DNA of 64,000 nt from G963668605 sp963793625 (GTDB taxonomy: Bacteria > Acidobacteriota > Terriglobia > Bryobacterales > Bryobacteraceae), in assembly GCA_963793625.1 (NCBI GenBank), contig CAWCAT010000020.1, forward strand, positions 124,001-188,000, given 5' to 3'. The translations under genes and the position numbers were made by a program. This document shows positions 1 to 10,485 of the stretch, in pieces. The first letter of the stretch is position 1, and every line of letters begins with the position of its first letter. The notes beneath the pieces were generated by a model that was not told the DNA's origin, ran no database searches, and saw only the letters and a list, made by a program, of their open reading frames with translations.

Positions 1-26
1 CAGATTTCAGTGTATCACCGGATTTG

Positions 27-2261
27 TTAGGATTCGCGATCGCCGCTTCTGCCGGTTTCCTCCAGCACTTGTTGCAGCACGTCTTTGGAGTGCTCGGAAT
101 CCAGTTCAGACTCGAGCCTTCGTAATGCCACACGGACCACGTCTCGGTGATGCAGTTTGTGTCCCAGCCCCATGGCGGACAACTCGCAGCCACAGGCGGT
201 GCACCAGATCGACGTCCTCCGGCCAGAGCCGCGGCGGATGCGGGCCAAGGTTGAAATAGATCGACTTGCCGCTATCGCGCTGCACGATTTCCAGTGACAT
301 CTGCGGGCGTGGGTGCGGCAGCTTCTCCCAGGCGTCACCGAAGGCTTTGGCCTGCTCTGTAGGCGTCAGTCTCGGCGACAACCCCATCACGATCATCGGA
401 GGACTTCAGACGCGCCGCCGTCTGCACGATTGCAAGGTTCGGATCAACACCGGGGACTACCATCAGTTCCACGTGCTTGCCGGCCTTCTCGGCCAAACCC
501 ACCACGCGCGTGAAGAGCGTCGAAACGTCATCCGAAAATACCTGTTCCGGGCGCAGTTCAGAATCTGCGCCTGCTTCGGTAACGCGCTTCACCGTTAACA
601 TCAAAATGTCCATCTTGCGCGTATCCGTTTTCTCCAGCACCTTGCGCACGTGATCGAGCTGATTGGGATTACGCACCGAGACCAGAACATTGCCCGGTCG
701 CACACTCAGCGCATTCTCGTCGAGAACACGCGGCACTTCCAGCCGGAACTTCTCATCCCCTGCAGCCTCGCCCCTGGTGCGTTTCTTGTGAATATACTCG
801 GAGAGCTGAAACATTATAAAGAAAGCCGCCGTAAAACCTATACCTGCAATGGTGGCGTGCTTCTTTGTGAACAAATTGATGCATGCCAGCGAGAACAGCG
901 CCAGCGTGATGAGACCTAGTCCAATAGGAATTTCCAGCTTGCCGAGTTTCAGGTTCATCGGCACACGCCACTCGCGCGCGCCGGGCTGCTTGAAGCGCAA
1001 AACCAGAACCGAAAGAGCATTCAGGAAAGAAACTCCACACCACGCCAAACGCATACGCTTCACCCAGCAGGAAAATTTCTCCACGAGTCAGGATGATTGC
1101 GACTAATTGCAGAATGACAATCAGGTTGATCAGCCGGTTCGTGGTTCCGAATTTTTTGTGCGGATGGCGGAACCAATCCGGCAGCACACGGTCTTCCGCA
1201 ACGCGATTCAGAACGCCATTAGAACCGAGAATGGCCGTATTCACGGCGCCTGCCAGGATGATGGTACCCACCACAACGACAAAACCGTGGAACAACAAGC
1301 GTAACGTCAACGGACCCACCATATACATCGAAAGTCCGCCAATCAGGTTTTCGATATAGAGTGTGGTGCGCTCCTGGTCTGGAATCAGCATGACTGCAAA
1401 GAACGAGACCGTAGAGGTAAAAATCAGGCTGTAGACCACCACAATCATGCCTGCGCGTTGCAAGTTCTTCAACTTGGGTGATGCGATTTCGCGGTTCACC
1501 TGCGCCAGCGTTTCGAAGCCGCTCATCGCCAGAAGCGAGTGACCCAGGCCAACCAGGATCGCGATCCAGGTGATTGAGGGCAAGACAGTTCCCTTCAGCC
1601 ATCCCACTGAAGTGTCATCAAATTTGATGGTCTCGAGTGTCGGGAACGGTACTGGTTGATAACCCTTCACCACGATCGTGACCAGACACCAAACGATCAG
1701 GATCACCACCATCACGGTGGTGATTTGCATGATTCGCAGAGCTTTTTGGCTGGATTCATGAACTCCGATGATGTTCTTGCGCCAAAAATAAAGGACGGTC
1801 AGCACCGCGAATCCGGCGGCAAAGTAGCGTGGATTTACTCTGAGTTCGGGATGGTGGAAGAGTTCCAGTAACTCGTTGATTAAGCCGGCCAGATATAGAC
1901 CCGCGCTAACTCCGCTGATTGGTCCGGTAAGTACAAAATCAAACAGCAGCGCCGAGACCGAGACTTTCGCCATCGTACCGCCCAGCGCTTCGTGAACGAC
2001 GCGATACACGCCGCCGCGCACGAACATACTGGAACCTTCGATGTACAAGGCTCGCACGGCGAACGAGAACAGCATGATGCCGAGGATGAACCAGGGCGCG
2101 GATTTTCCAACGGCTGTTTCGGAGATGCCGCCCGCATAAAAAGCCGACGAGGCAAGATCGCAGAGCACAATTGCTGCCGCACGCCAGAATGAAATAAACG
2201 ACAGCATCACCGTCGTAGCGACCACAACTTTGGTCGCCTGCGATGAATTCGGATTGGTCAA
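27..2261 (-). CDS. APC-family amino acid permease with C-terminal UspA-like domain (three frameshifts in this sequence)
   Basis: Inner-membrane transporter of the amino acid-polyamine-organocation superfamily. The first ~480 residues hold about twelve hydrophobic segments, including a substrate-region 'SGFETLAQVNREIASPK'. The last ~230 residues are soluble and begin 'NVLVSVRNPNQLDHV', resembling a universal-stress-protein domain. I chose the TTG at 2261 because AGGAG lies 8 nt upstream (2270-2274); an ATG at 2312 has no such site. The frame breaks near 1028, at 397 and at 185. Removing one base at each site gives an exact 743-codon frame, so the gene is probably intact in the organism. The permease-UspA join lies inside one unbroken stretch. 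The substrate cannot be told from sequence. Confidence 0.85.
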
Positions 2262-2334
2262 CGGGAAATCTCCTGAGTTCGATCGTATTTTAGCATTCGC
2301 GCGCCTGCTCACGTCGCCGGGCTACACTGTAAGA

Positions 2335-2817
2335 ATGGCTAAACAGTACAGCTCAGCGCCTGCATTGGCGATTGATGCCAGCAAGACCTATACCGCGACC
2401 TTCGAGACTTCACGCGGCACCATCGTGTGCGAACTGTTCGCGAAGGAAGCTCCTAATACGGTCAATAACTTCGTGTTTCTGGCACGCGAAGGCTTCTATG
2501 ACGGAACTAAGTTCCACCGCGTTATCGCCGACTTCATGATTCAGGGTGGAGATCCCCAAGGTACCGGCATGGGCGGCCCCGGCTACAAGTTTGCCGATGA
2601 GTTCGCCGGCAATCCGCACCGCCACCAGGTCGGTTCGCTGTCGATGGCGAATGCAGGACCGGGCACCAACGGCAGCCAGTTCTTTATCACGCACATCAAG
2701 ACGGACTGGCTGGATGGCAAGCACACCGTTTTCGGTCAGGTGAAGAGTGGTCAGGACGTCGTCAATGCCATCAAGCAGGGCGATACCATCACCAAGCTCA
2801 CGATTACGGAAGCCTAA
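2335..2817 (+). CDS. Peptidyl-prolyl cis-trans isomerase, cyclophilin type
   Basis: A 160-residue single-domain cyclophilin that isomerises Xaa-Pro bonds during folding. The diagnostic blocks are present in order: 'FHRVIADFMIQGGDPQGTG' with the catalytic Arg, 'NGSQFFIT', and 'LDGKHTVFGQV'. No signal peptide is visible, so it should be cytoplasmic. The ATG at 2335 is preferred over an upstream GTG at 2230, because the extra 35 residues overlap the divergent permease and lie outside the cyclophilin fold. It stands alone between the divergent permease and the convergent SDR gene, whose stop codon begins at the next base. Confidence 0.95.
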   Translation: MAKQYSSAPALAIDASKTYTATFETSRGTIVCELFAKEAPNTVNNFVFLAREGFYDGTKFHRVIADFMIQGGDPQGTGMGGPGYKFADEFAGNPHRHQVGSLSMANAGPGTNGSQFFITHIKTDWLDGKHTVFGQVKSGQDVVNAIKQGDTITKLTITEA

Positions 2818-3540
2818 TTACAGCGTTAGACCGCCGTCAACCGTGATCACCTGTCCGGTAATATAGTTGTCCGGCTCCAGCAGGAATCGCACGGTTTTGG
2901 CAACGTCGAGGGCGCGACCGAATCTCGCAATCGTGCCCTCGTCCAAAAATTTGTTGTACTTCCCCGCCCTGATGCTCGCCTCCGCCATGCCCGCCTGGTT
3001 CACTCCCGGGCAAATCACGTTGACACGAATGTTGGCAGTGCCGCGGCATTCCTTGGCGAGAATGCGCCCGGCATGCAGCAATGCGGCCTTCTGCGCGGCG
3101 TAAGCCGTCGAGTTCGCAAAAAGCGCGACGGCTTGCATGGTGGAAATCAGCACGATCGCGCCAGGCTCGCTGCGGTTCTTCATCCGTTCCGCTGCCTCAC
3201 GCGCCAGCAACATCGGCCCCATGAAGTTCACCTCATGAGATAACAACATGGCATCGTGCATGTGCGCAGGATCTGCCACGCGCGCCGGATCGCCTGAGAA
3301 TACGACGAGTCCGTAAATCTCCGGTGCGGCATCCAGCAACAATCGTCTGTCTTCGGCAATCGCAAGATTCGCCTGCTGCACCTGCGCGAACGGAGCCAGC
3401 GCGGCTGCACGCTCTGCCTGGCTACGATAGCTCACTACAACGTGCGCGCCTTCGGTCGCGAGCAGCCGGGCGGCTTCTGAACCTAAACCGCCTGCACCGC
3501 CCGCCAGCACAATCTTACGCCCTCGCAATGAATCAGGCAT
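2818..3540 (-). CDS. Short-chain dehydrogenase/reductase (SDR)
   Basis: A 240-residue classical SDR, an NAD(P)-dependent oxidoreductase of unknown substrate. The N-terminal nucleotide-binding glycine motif is 'GGAGGLG' (about residues 14-20). The catalytic serine lies in 'VLISTMQA' and the active-site pair in 'YAAQK'. The C-terminal 'NYITGQVITVDGGLTL' is the standard family ending. Its start overlaps the 3' end of the upstream O-antigen ligase gene by 8 nt, so the two are probably co-transcribed and translationally coupled. The frame is intact. Confidence 0.92.
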   Translation of the reverse strand: MPDSLRGRKIVLAGGAGGLGSEAARLLATEGAHVVVSYRSQAERAAALAPFAQVQQANLAIAEDRRLLLDAAPEIYGLVVFSGDPARVADPAHMHDAMLLSHEVNFMGPMLLAREAAERMKNRSEPGAIVLISTMQAVALFANSTAYAAQKAALLHAGRILAKECRGTANIRVNVICPGVNQAGMAEASIRAGKYNKFLDEGTIARFGRALDVAKTVRFLLEPDNYITGQVITVDGGLTL

Positions 3541-4741
3541 TTTCCACCGCCACGTACCCCATGGCGATGGTCGCCAGAAACATTTGCAGAACTTCGCTAT
3601 CGCCCAGATTGTGTTCCACGACGCCCATTACCATCACTGAGATCACGAGAGCGATACAGCCGTGCAGCACGAATCGCGTGTCGCTCAATTCAGCCGGCGC
3701 ACGGTTGGCGGCTCGCCAGAAATCAAAGAGCACCTTGCCCAGCAGCCATAACATCATCAGCATGGTTGGAATGCCGCGCTCAGCTGCAAACTGCAAGTAG
3801 AAATTGTGCAGATGCCCGTACCAGCCGTCTGGCAGTGGGCGCGAAATGTCGGCAGGGATGTAGCTGTGGAATTGCTTGCCGACCTGTTCTGGTCCAAGCC
3901 CGAACCAGGGGTGAGCCTTGATCATCTCAGTGCCCGTGCGCCAGGTCACGATGCGGTGCTGATTGGAATCCAGGTCTCCGCGTGGCCGCACGGATGAGGT
4001 CACGCGATCCTGAACAGTATCCGGCATGGCAAAGAACGCCGCGATCGCGAGCACCGGAACCGCCAAAAGCGTTTTCTTGTTCCAGTACCAGAGCAAGTAC
4101 AACACACCCGCGCCAACGCCCATCCAAGCTCCGCGCGTCAATGCAAGCAGCAGCGCGGATGAGATTATGGCAGCGCATCCGAACCACAGCCAGAGGTGCT
4201 TGCGACGCTCCGGCGAGAACATCAGGAAGGCCAGCAGCAACAACAGCACCATCATCATCTCGCCGCTGAAAGTCATCCAATGGCTCATGAATCCGGTCAT
4301 GCGCTGCGCAATGTAATAGCGATAGAACTCGCGTCCCGCGGCCTGCGCAGCTTCGTACTTGTTATAGAACTGAACCAGGCCCCACAAAGCTGACAGCGTG
4401 GCCGCACCCACCAAATAGAGGAATACGATTCGCACTGTCCGCAATCGCTGGATTGTCGAGGCCACACACACCAACACCAGGAACACGAAAAACTTTCGGA
4501 TCTGCGGCCGGCCGCTCCAAGGATCGGGTGATAGCGCGAGGGAAATGAAAGTTCCCAGGATGAACAGTAGGAGCGGCAGCTTGATGGGTGGCAAGCGCAA
4601 TTTCTGGCGCGCCAGCAGCGTCGTTGCGAAAGCTCCGCCGAGTAGAAGCTGGCTTGCTGCAATTGAGAAGATCGGCGCAACCGCGCACGCGCAAGTCAAT
4701 AAAAACGCGATGGTGGCAAGCCTGTCTTTTAGTAAGTTCAT
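3533..4741 (-). CDS. O-antigen ligase / Wzy-like polytopic membrane protein
   Basis: A 402-residue inner-membrane protein with about ten to eleven hydrophobic segments and a large loop between the later ones ('SVRPRGDLDSNQHRIVTWRT' to 'WYGHLHNFYLQFAAERG'). That pattern fits the O-antigen ligase/polymerase (Wzy_C) family. The 'TRGAWMGVGAGVL' segment and the loop histidines in 'HLHNFYLQ' match the family. Expected role: polymerising or transferring undecaprenyl-linked surface polysaccharide on the periplasmic face. No glycan-synthesis neighbours are present; the downstream SDR overlaps by 8 nt. Family assignment is firm. Ligase versus polymerase is not resolved. Confidence 0.85.
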   Translation of the reverse strand: MNLLKDRLATIAFLLTCACAVAPIFSIAASQLLLGGAFATTLLARQKLRLPPIKLPLLLFILGTFISLALSPDPWSGRPQIRKFFVFLVLVCVASTIQRLRTVRIVFLYLVGAATLSALWGLVQFYNKYEAAQAAGREFYRYYIAQRMTGFMSHWMTFSGEMMMVLLLLLAFLMFSPERRKHLWLWFGCAAIISSALLLALTRGAWMGVGAGVLYLLWYWNKKTLLAVPVLAIAAFFAMPDTVQDRVTSSVRPRGDLDSNQHRIVTWRTGTEMIKAHPWFGLGPEQVGKQFHSYIPADISRPLPDGWYGHLHNFYLQFAAERGIPTMLMMLWLLGKVLFDFWRAANRAPAELSDTRFVLHGCIALVISVMVMGVVEHNLGDSEVLQMFLATIAMGYVAVENA

Positions 4742-4783
4742 TTGGGTTATCGTGCAGACTCAGTATGCCAGAATGGTCTTGAG

Positions 4784-5285
4784 ATGGAAATCTATCTATT
4801 GCGCCATGGCATCGCGGAACCCGGCAGTGCAGGCATGCCGGACGCTGACCGCGCGCTCACGGGAGAAGGCAAGAAGAAGCTTCGCACCGTATTACGCGTT
4901 GCCAAAGAAGCGGGTGTTGAACCCACGCTGATCCTGACAAGTCCGTACAAGCGTGCACGTCGAGACGGCGCGCATAGCGGCCCAGGAACTCGAATACAAA
5001 GGCGATCTGATTCCGACTCCGGAATTGATTCCCGATGGCGAACCCGAAAAAATCTGGAGCGAAATCCGTACCCACAGCGATTGTGTGCAACTGCTGCTTG
5101 CCACTCACGAACCGATCATGGGCGAGCTGGCGTCCTACCTGCTCGGTGCGCCAGGCTCAATGATTGAAGTGCGCAAAGGCTCGCTGATCCGTATTGATAT
5201 CGAAGGTTTCGGCCCGCGTCCACAAGGCGTACTCTGCTGGATGCTGACGCCGAAACTGGCCGCGGGAGTTTCTAGCAAACAGTAA
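4784..5285 (+). CDS. sixA: Phosphohistidine phosphatase SixA (one frameshift in this sequence)
   Basis: A small histidine phosphatase, 166 residues once repaired, expected to dephosphorylate phosphohistidine on signalling or phosphotransferase proteins. The start 'MEIYLLRHGIAEPG' carries the catalytic RHG motif at residues 7-9; the second catalytic His is in 'LLATHEP'. The frame breaks at 4962. Deleting that G restores 'KRARQTARIAAQEL', the canonical RA-Q-TA block of the family, and a continuous frame to the TAA at 5283-5285. The upstream ATG at 4742 is rejected because the RHG motif sits at residue 7 from the 4784 start, as usual for SixA. Confidence 0.88.
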
Positions 5286-5346
5286 AATCGTCCCTTGACT
5301 AAATCCGGACTCCGGCGCACAATTGGGTCGAACAGCGAGGTCGACC

Positions 5347-5484
5347 ATGGTTCACGGTAGCGGACGGCGGCACGAGGATGAGGATGACCGCAAGGTAATC
5401 TACCTTGAGTTTGTTGCAGCATCCTCGATATTGTTCATTGTGGCTCTTGTACTGTACATGGTTTTCACGTACAAACCTGTATAG
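5347..5484 (+). CDS. 45-residue single-span membrane peptide, unknown function
   Basis: A short ORF with GAGG placed 6 nt before its ATG (5336-5340). The first 18 residues are charged and rich in Asp, Glu, Arg and His ('GRRHEDEDDRK'). Residues ~19-41 form one hydrophobic helix ('FVAASSILFIVALVLYMVF'), and the tail is short and basic. The stop ends one base before the stop codon of the convergent CCA-adding enzyme, so the strand switch has no spacer. I do not recognise the family. The clear ribosome site, amphipathic layout and exact fit between flanking genes argue that it is real. Confidence 0.6.
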   Translation: MVHGSGRRHEDEDDRKVIYLEFVAASSILFIVALVLYMVFTYKPV

Positions 5485-6804
5485 CTACTCCGTCTCGCCA
5501 GGGGCACCGAACAGGTTTCGGATCAGCGCCAAAGCCTCGTCCTTAGTCTCGATACGCTGCTCAAGTTGCGCATCTTCCGCTACGTCCAGCATTTTCCTGA
5601 AATCCTTGCCCGGTTTGTAGCCTGCCTGTATCAAATCGTCACCAGTCAGCAGCCGCTCTGGCTTTAGCTGCTCCGGCGGCAACTCTTCCAGCTTGTGCTT
5701 CACGAAGTCATAGTTGCCCAGTTGGCGATGGCTCGAAAGGCAATCCAATCGGTGGAGTTCCAGATGATCTTCGAAGCGCTCTATGCGCAGAAAACGCTTC
5801 AAAGTGCTGTCCTTCATCTTCGTTGTGTCACTGAAGCGCATGTGATTGGCTACCAGCGCCAATATGTGCTGCGCTGACTCGTTCGAGAACCGCAGGCGTT
5901 CCAGAATACCGGCCGCGAGTTTCAGACCGGCTTCGACGTGGCCGTCGAATCGGATGCGCTCGGCAACGCGATACGTGGGAGGCTTGCCGACGTCGTGCAG
6001 CAGCGCACCCCAAGCCAGTTCCGCTGAAGCATCGCGCAGGTTGTCCAGGATGAGCAACGTGTGTGTCCAGACATCGCCTTCGGGATGGAACTCCGGTGGC
6101 TGTGCGACGCCTTTCATCGCGGCCACTTCCGGAAGCACTTCTTCGAGCAATCCAGTTTCGTCGAGCAGTTCGAAACCGCGGCGCGCGCCACCTTCTGTGA
6201 GAATGCGCGTAAGCTCGTCGCGCACACGTTCCGCCGCAACGCTGCTGATCTTCGCGCGCTGATTCCGAATGGCCTGCAGTGTAGCGGCGTCGATCGTGAA
6301 ACCAAGCGTCGCCGCAAACCGGACCGCACGCAGCATACGCAGATGGTCTTCCTGAAATCGCGCCTCGGGATTTCCAATCGCACGCACAATGCGGGCTTCG
6401 AGATCCGCGCGTCCGCCGACGAAATCCAGGACGTCGCCCGATGCCGGGTCCAGCATTAACGCGTTGATCGTGAAGTCGCGGCGCAGCACGTCCTGCTTCG
6501 GATCGCGCTCAAATTCGACATGCTCCGGGCGGCGTCCATCGACGTATAAACCCTCGCTTCGAAAAGTCGCGACCTCCACCTCGTCACCATCGCGCCGCAC
6601 TAACACGACACCAAAATGCGCGCCAACCAGATAGGCACCGGGGAACAGATTTGCTACCTGCTCTGGTCTGGCATCAGTGGCAATATCGAAATCTTTCGGA
6701 ACCAGACCCAGCAATTGATCGCGCACACAACCGCCTACCAGGAATGCCTGAAAACCGTTGGATCGAAGAATGCTGCTGATTTCACGCGCCAGGGACAGTG
6801 ACAC
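5485..6804 (-). CDS. cca: CCA-adding enzyme / poly(A) polymerase-family tRNA nucleotidyltransferase with HD domain
   Basis: A class II nucleotidyltransferase, 439 residues from the GTG at 6804, expected to add or repair the tRNA 3' CCA end. 'FLVGGCVRDQLLG' is followed by the metal-binding D-x-D of 'KDFDIATDA', then 'RRDFTINALMLD', and 'EDHLRMLRAVRFAATLGF'. An HD phosphohydrolase-type domain follows ('GALLHDVGKP'). An ATG at 6906 is possible, but would add 34 basic residues and overlap the upstream zinc-ribbon gene by 89 nt; the conserved fold begins near the GTG. The neighbouring tRNA-Phe (9832) already encodes its CCA, so repair may be the main role there. Confidence 0.9.
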   Translation of the reverse strand: MSLSLAREISSILRSNGFQAFLVGGCVRDQLLGLVPKDFDIATDARPEQVANLFPGAYLVGAHFGVVLVRRDGDEVEVATFRSEGLYVDGRRPEHVEFERDPKQDVLRRDFTINALMLDPASGDVLDFVGGRADLEARIVRAIGNPEARFQEDHLRMLRAVRFAATLGFTIDAATLQAIRNQRAKISSVAAERVRDELTRILTEGGARRGFELLDETGLLEEVLPEVAAMKGVAQPPEFHPEGDVWTHTLLILDNLRDASAELAWGALLHDVGKPPTYRVAERIRFDGHVEAGLKLAAGILERLRFSNESAQHILALVANHMRFSDTTKMKDSTLKRFLRIERFEDHLELHRLDCLSSHRQLGNYDFVKHKLEELPPEQLKPERLLTGDDLIQAGYKPGKDFRKMLDVAEDAQLEQRIETKDEALALIRNLFGAPGETE

Positions 6805-6817
6805 GGGCTTTCGGAAC

Positions 6818-7141
6818 TTAGGGCGAGACTTTCTTGTTCTTGCGTGCAGGCTTGGCTGCGGGATCGACCGGGGTCGCGGGCTCCCCATCTTTCGGAGCGT
6901 CGCCATCTCTGCTTCCTGCAGGATCTACCGATGCCAGCACCTCATTAAAGAGCGCAAGTTTCTTGAGCTCTCGCTTGGAGGGTGGAACTTCCTCACGCCT
7001 GTAATCGTGATCGGAGTAGCACGTGCGGCAACGGACTTTGGCCGGCGCTTCGTTGAGCACAGATACGATTGCGTGATTCGTGAGCCGACGGCACTTCACG
7101 CAATAGTCATCGATGATGTCACCCAACCGGAACTCATTCAT
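6818..7141 (-). CDS. Zinc-ribbon protein with basic Pro/Ala-rich tail, unknown function
   Basis: A 107-residue protein with two Cys pairs, 'CVKC' and 'CRTC', about 26 residues apart, as in a zinc ribbon, followed by a Pro/Ala/Lys-rich tail ending 'PARKNKKVSP'. The start at 7141 ('MNEFRLGDIIDDYC') is preferred over an ATG at 7201, whose extra 20 residues include unconserved-looking Cys and aromatic positions. It ends 13 nt before the GTG start of the CCA-adding enzyme, so the two probably form one transcript, hinting at a nucleic-acid link. I do not recognise the specific family. Confidence 0.72.
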   Translation of the reverse strand: MNEFRLGDIIDDYCVKCRRLTNHAIVSVLNEAPAKVRCRTCYSDHDYRREEVPPSKRELKKLALFNEVLASVDPAGSRDGDAPKDGEPATPVDPAAKPARKNKKVSP

Positions 7142-7230
7142 AAGGCATTTCTCCACACGGGAGCAATTGCGAAAAGTATAGCAAAACAGGCCGTCCGTCA
7201 CCCGGCGGTTCGATACCTTATTATCTAACT

Positions 7231-8235
7231 ATGCGAGGCAAATGGCTCCTGCTCGCCGGAGCCGTAATTTTATTGGCGATTGCTGCAGGCGCCGTCACGA
7301 TGTGGAAGCAGGAGCTGGCCAGGAAAGCCGCTGCGGCGGCCCTACCGAAAGTGGTGAACCCGGCGCTGCCGTCCGGCACCGAGATCAGCTTGAGTGGCAC
7401 GGTCCAGGGCAAGCATATTGTGGAGGTACCGGCGAGCATCGAAGGCTTTATAGAGACATTTCACGTCGAGCTTGGACAGGAGGTGTTCGAAGGCCAGTTG
7501 CTCGCCTCCATCAAGAACACACGTCTCGATAGCGCGCGTGAGTTGGCTGCCAGTGAACTGGAGCGCACACAGACGCGCCTAAGCAACACGGAAGGCAGCA
7601 TTATTGCCGCGCGGCTCGAAGCATCGCGTGCCGCAGCCGACGCCAGCCGCACGCAAAACGAATTCGATCGTTTGAACAAACTCTTTCAGCGACAGGTAGC
7701 GCTGATGCGCGAGGGCGCCACTCCGAAGCTCACCTATCAAAAGGTCGAAAAAGAATTCCTCGCCGCGCGTGCCGAGAACGAAAACGTCCAGTCGTTAGCA
7801 AAGGCGATGGAAGAACGCGTTAGTTCGCTGCTCTCAGAGGCCGAGCGCACGCGCAAGTTGCTCAACGAAAAAGCTGAGGAACTGGAGCATGCCAAGAGCG
7901 ACCTGGCCGCCACCGAAGTACACTCACCGGTTGATGGAATCATTATCGCTGTGAAAGGCGAGGTTGGCACGGATGTCGATCGCAATACGAAGGACCTGTT
8001 CATGATCGCTACCGAGCTGTCGGATATGCAGGTGACGGTCGAGCCCGAGCCGCCGCTGCTCGCCAGGCTGGCCGCCGGACAACCTGCGATCGTCATCCTT
8101 GCAGAGGCGAATAACGAGCCGTTACCCGCGCAGTTGTTAGAGATCAAGGGCACGCAGGCAATCATCGATTTCAAAAGTCCCACCACCGAAATCAAGCCTG
8201 GGCTGACGGCGCAGGTCCGCCTCAAGATAAAATAA
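7231..8235 (+). CDS. HlyD-like periplasmic adaptor / membrane-fusion protein
   Basis: A 334-residue protein anchored by an N-terminal helix ('WLLLAGAVILLAIAAGA'). A first half lipoyl-like domain ('VEVPASIEGFIETFHVELGQ') is followed by a long Ala/Glu/Arg-rich coiled-coil hairpin (about residues 95-220). The second half lipoyl ('AATEVHSPVDGIIIAVKGEVG') and a beta-barrel ('LLARLAAGQPAIVILAE') come after. This layout is that of RND/ABC efflux adaptors. No transporter or outer-membrane channel lies next to it, so its partner is unknown. The ATG has no clear Shine-Dalgarno; TATTAT at about 7220 sits almost on the start, so a very short leader is possible. Confidence 0.85.
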   Translation: MRGKWLLLAGAVILLAIAAGAVTMWKQELARKAAAAALPKVVNPALPSGTEISLSGTVQGKHIVEVPASIEGFIETFHVELGQEVFEGQLLASIKNTRLDSARELAASELERTQTRLSNTEGSIIAARLEASRAAADASRTQNEFDRLNKLFQRQVALMREGATPKLTYQKVEKEFLAARAENENVQSLAKAMEERVSSLLSEAERTRKLLNEKAEELEHAKSDLAATEVHSPVDGIIIAVKGEVGTDVDRNTKDLFMIATELSDMQVTVEPEPPLLARLAAGQPAIVILAEANNEPLPAQLLEIKGTQAIIDFKSPTTEIKPGLTAQVRLKIK

Positions 8236-8251
8236 GATTCAGATTACTTTT

Positions 8252-9769
<1,518 letters not shown>

Positions 9770-9782
9770 GAAAGATTATTGG

Positions 9783-9814
9783 GCAAACCGACTGCGAAAC
9801 GGCAGTTGGTTTGC
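9783..9814 (+). terminator. 13-bp hairpin between fumarase and tRNA-Phe
   Basis: Arms GCAAACCGACTGC (9783-9795) and GCAGTTGGTTTGC (9802-9814) pair over 13 bp with one G-T wobble around a 6-nt loop, starting 14 nt after the fumarase stop. No T-tract follows, so it is not a textbook intrinsic terminator. It may protect the mRNA 3' end or mark processing ahead of the tRNA. TACAAT at 9815-9820 directly after it resembles a -10 box 12 nt before the tRNA. Confidence 0.5.
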
Positions 9815-9831
9815 TACAATAACGAGTTGGC

Positions 9832-9907
9832 GGCCAGGTAGCTCAGCTGGTAGAGCGCAGCCCTGAAAAGGCTGGCGTCGGCGGTTCGATTCCGTCCCTG
9901 GCCACCA
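9832..9907 (+). tRNA. tRNA-Phe (GAA)
   Basis: A 76-nt cloverleaf. The acceptor stem GGCCAGG pairs with CCTGGCC, followed by discriminator A and a genome-encoded CCA (9905-9907). The anticodon stem CAGCC/GGCTG encloses the loop CTGAAAA with anticodon GAA at 9865-9867, which reads Phe. The D-arm contains AGCTCAGCTGGTAGAGC and the T-arm GGTTCGATTCC. TACAAT at 9815-9820 could serve as its -10 element. Confidence 0.97.
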
Positions 9908-9934
9908 GATAATAAAAAACTTAGTCCTCTTTTC

Positions 9935-10414
9935 TCACTGCTCCTCAAGTAATCTTCGCAGGAACATCAATTGCCCTAAGTGATACGAGTTGTGGTCGGC
10001 TAATGCTAATGCCTCCCGCAGCAGTGTCTGTCCGTTGCCGTGAGGAATCCTTGCCAGCAGATCATTCCCGGGATCGGCAATCAGCGCTCGCATTTCTTTC
10101 ATGTCGCTTTGAAACTGCTCCACGCTCCTGGTCCATGCGTGTTTATCCGGAGGCGCTTCCGTCCCCGGCCAGTAATCGTCGGGGAACTTCTTCTCCCGAT
10201 ACTTTGGATTACGGCTGAAGTCGAGAATGTCCTCCTGCGCGAGGCGCATGTGCTCAAGCAGTTCCCACCCAGCATGAGGCGCGCCCGCCGGTTTGACGCC
10301 GCGCAGCGCCACAGGAAAATCCGCCACGGCCTCCTCAAACGAGAGGTGCGCGCCTTCCATCCGCAGCAAGTCGTCCAGGTGGTTGCGAAGAGAGACGTTT
10401 TCTTGCTTTTCCAT
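9935..10414 (-). CDS. DinB/YfiT-like metalloprotein
   Basis: A 159-residue four-helix protein of the DinB superfamily. The expected metal-binding histidines are the His of 'WELLEHMRLAQEDIL' and those of 'ALADHNSYHLGQLMFLR' near the C-terminus; the latter is the most recognisable motif. Members are metal-dependent thiol-linked transferases or hydrolases; the substrate is unknown. The start at 10414 ('MEKQENVSLRNHLDDLL') is preferred over an ATG at 10483, whose added residues are not DinB-like. It lies downstream of the sulfatase on the same strand with a 71-nt gap. Confidence 0.82.
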   Translation of the reverse strand: MEKQENVSLRNHLDDLLRMEGAHLSFEEAVADFPVALRGVKPAGAPHAGWELLEHMRLAQEDILDFSRNPKYREKKFPDDYWPGTEAPPDKHAWTRSVEQFQSDMKEMRALIADPGNDLLARIPHGNGQTLLREALALADHNSYHLGQLMFLRRLLEEQ

Positions 10415-10485
10415 GCCACCAGTGTCGCACTCCGTCGTAAACGCCGATCCGGAAGGTTGCTGCCCGTATTCATTCCGGCTCATAC

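Noticed and set aside
4953..5285. Programmed frameshifting in sixA
   Set aside because: No slippery heptamer or downstream pseudoknot seen, and the same kind of break occurs in many unrelated genes, so an indel error is simpler.
9783..9814. Calling the hairpin a confident intrinsic terminator
   Set aside because: There is no T-tract after the stem, so it is listed only as a candidate.
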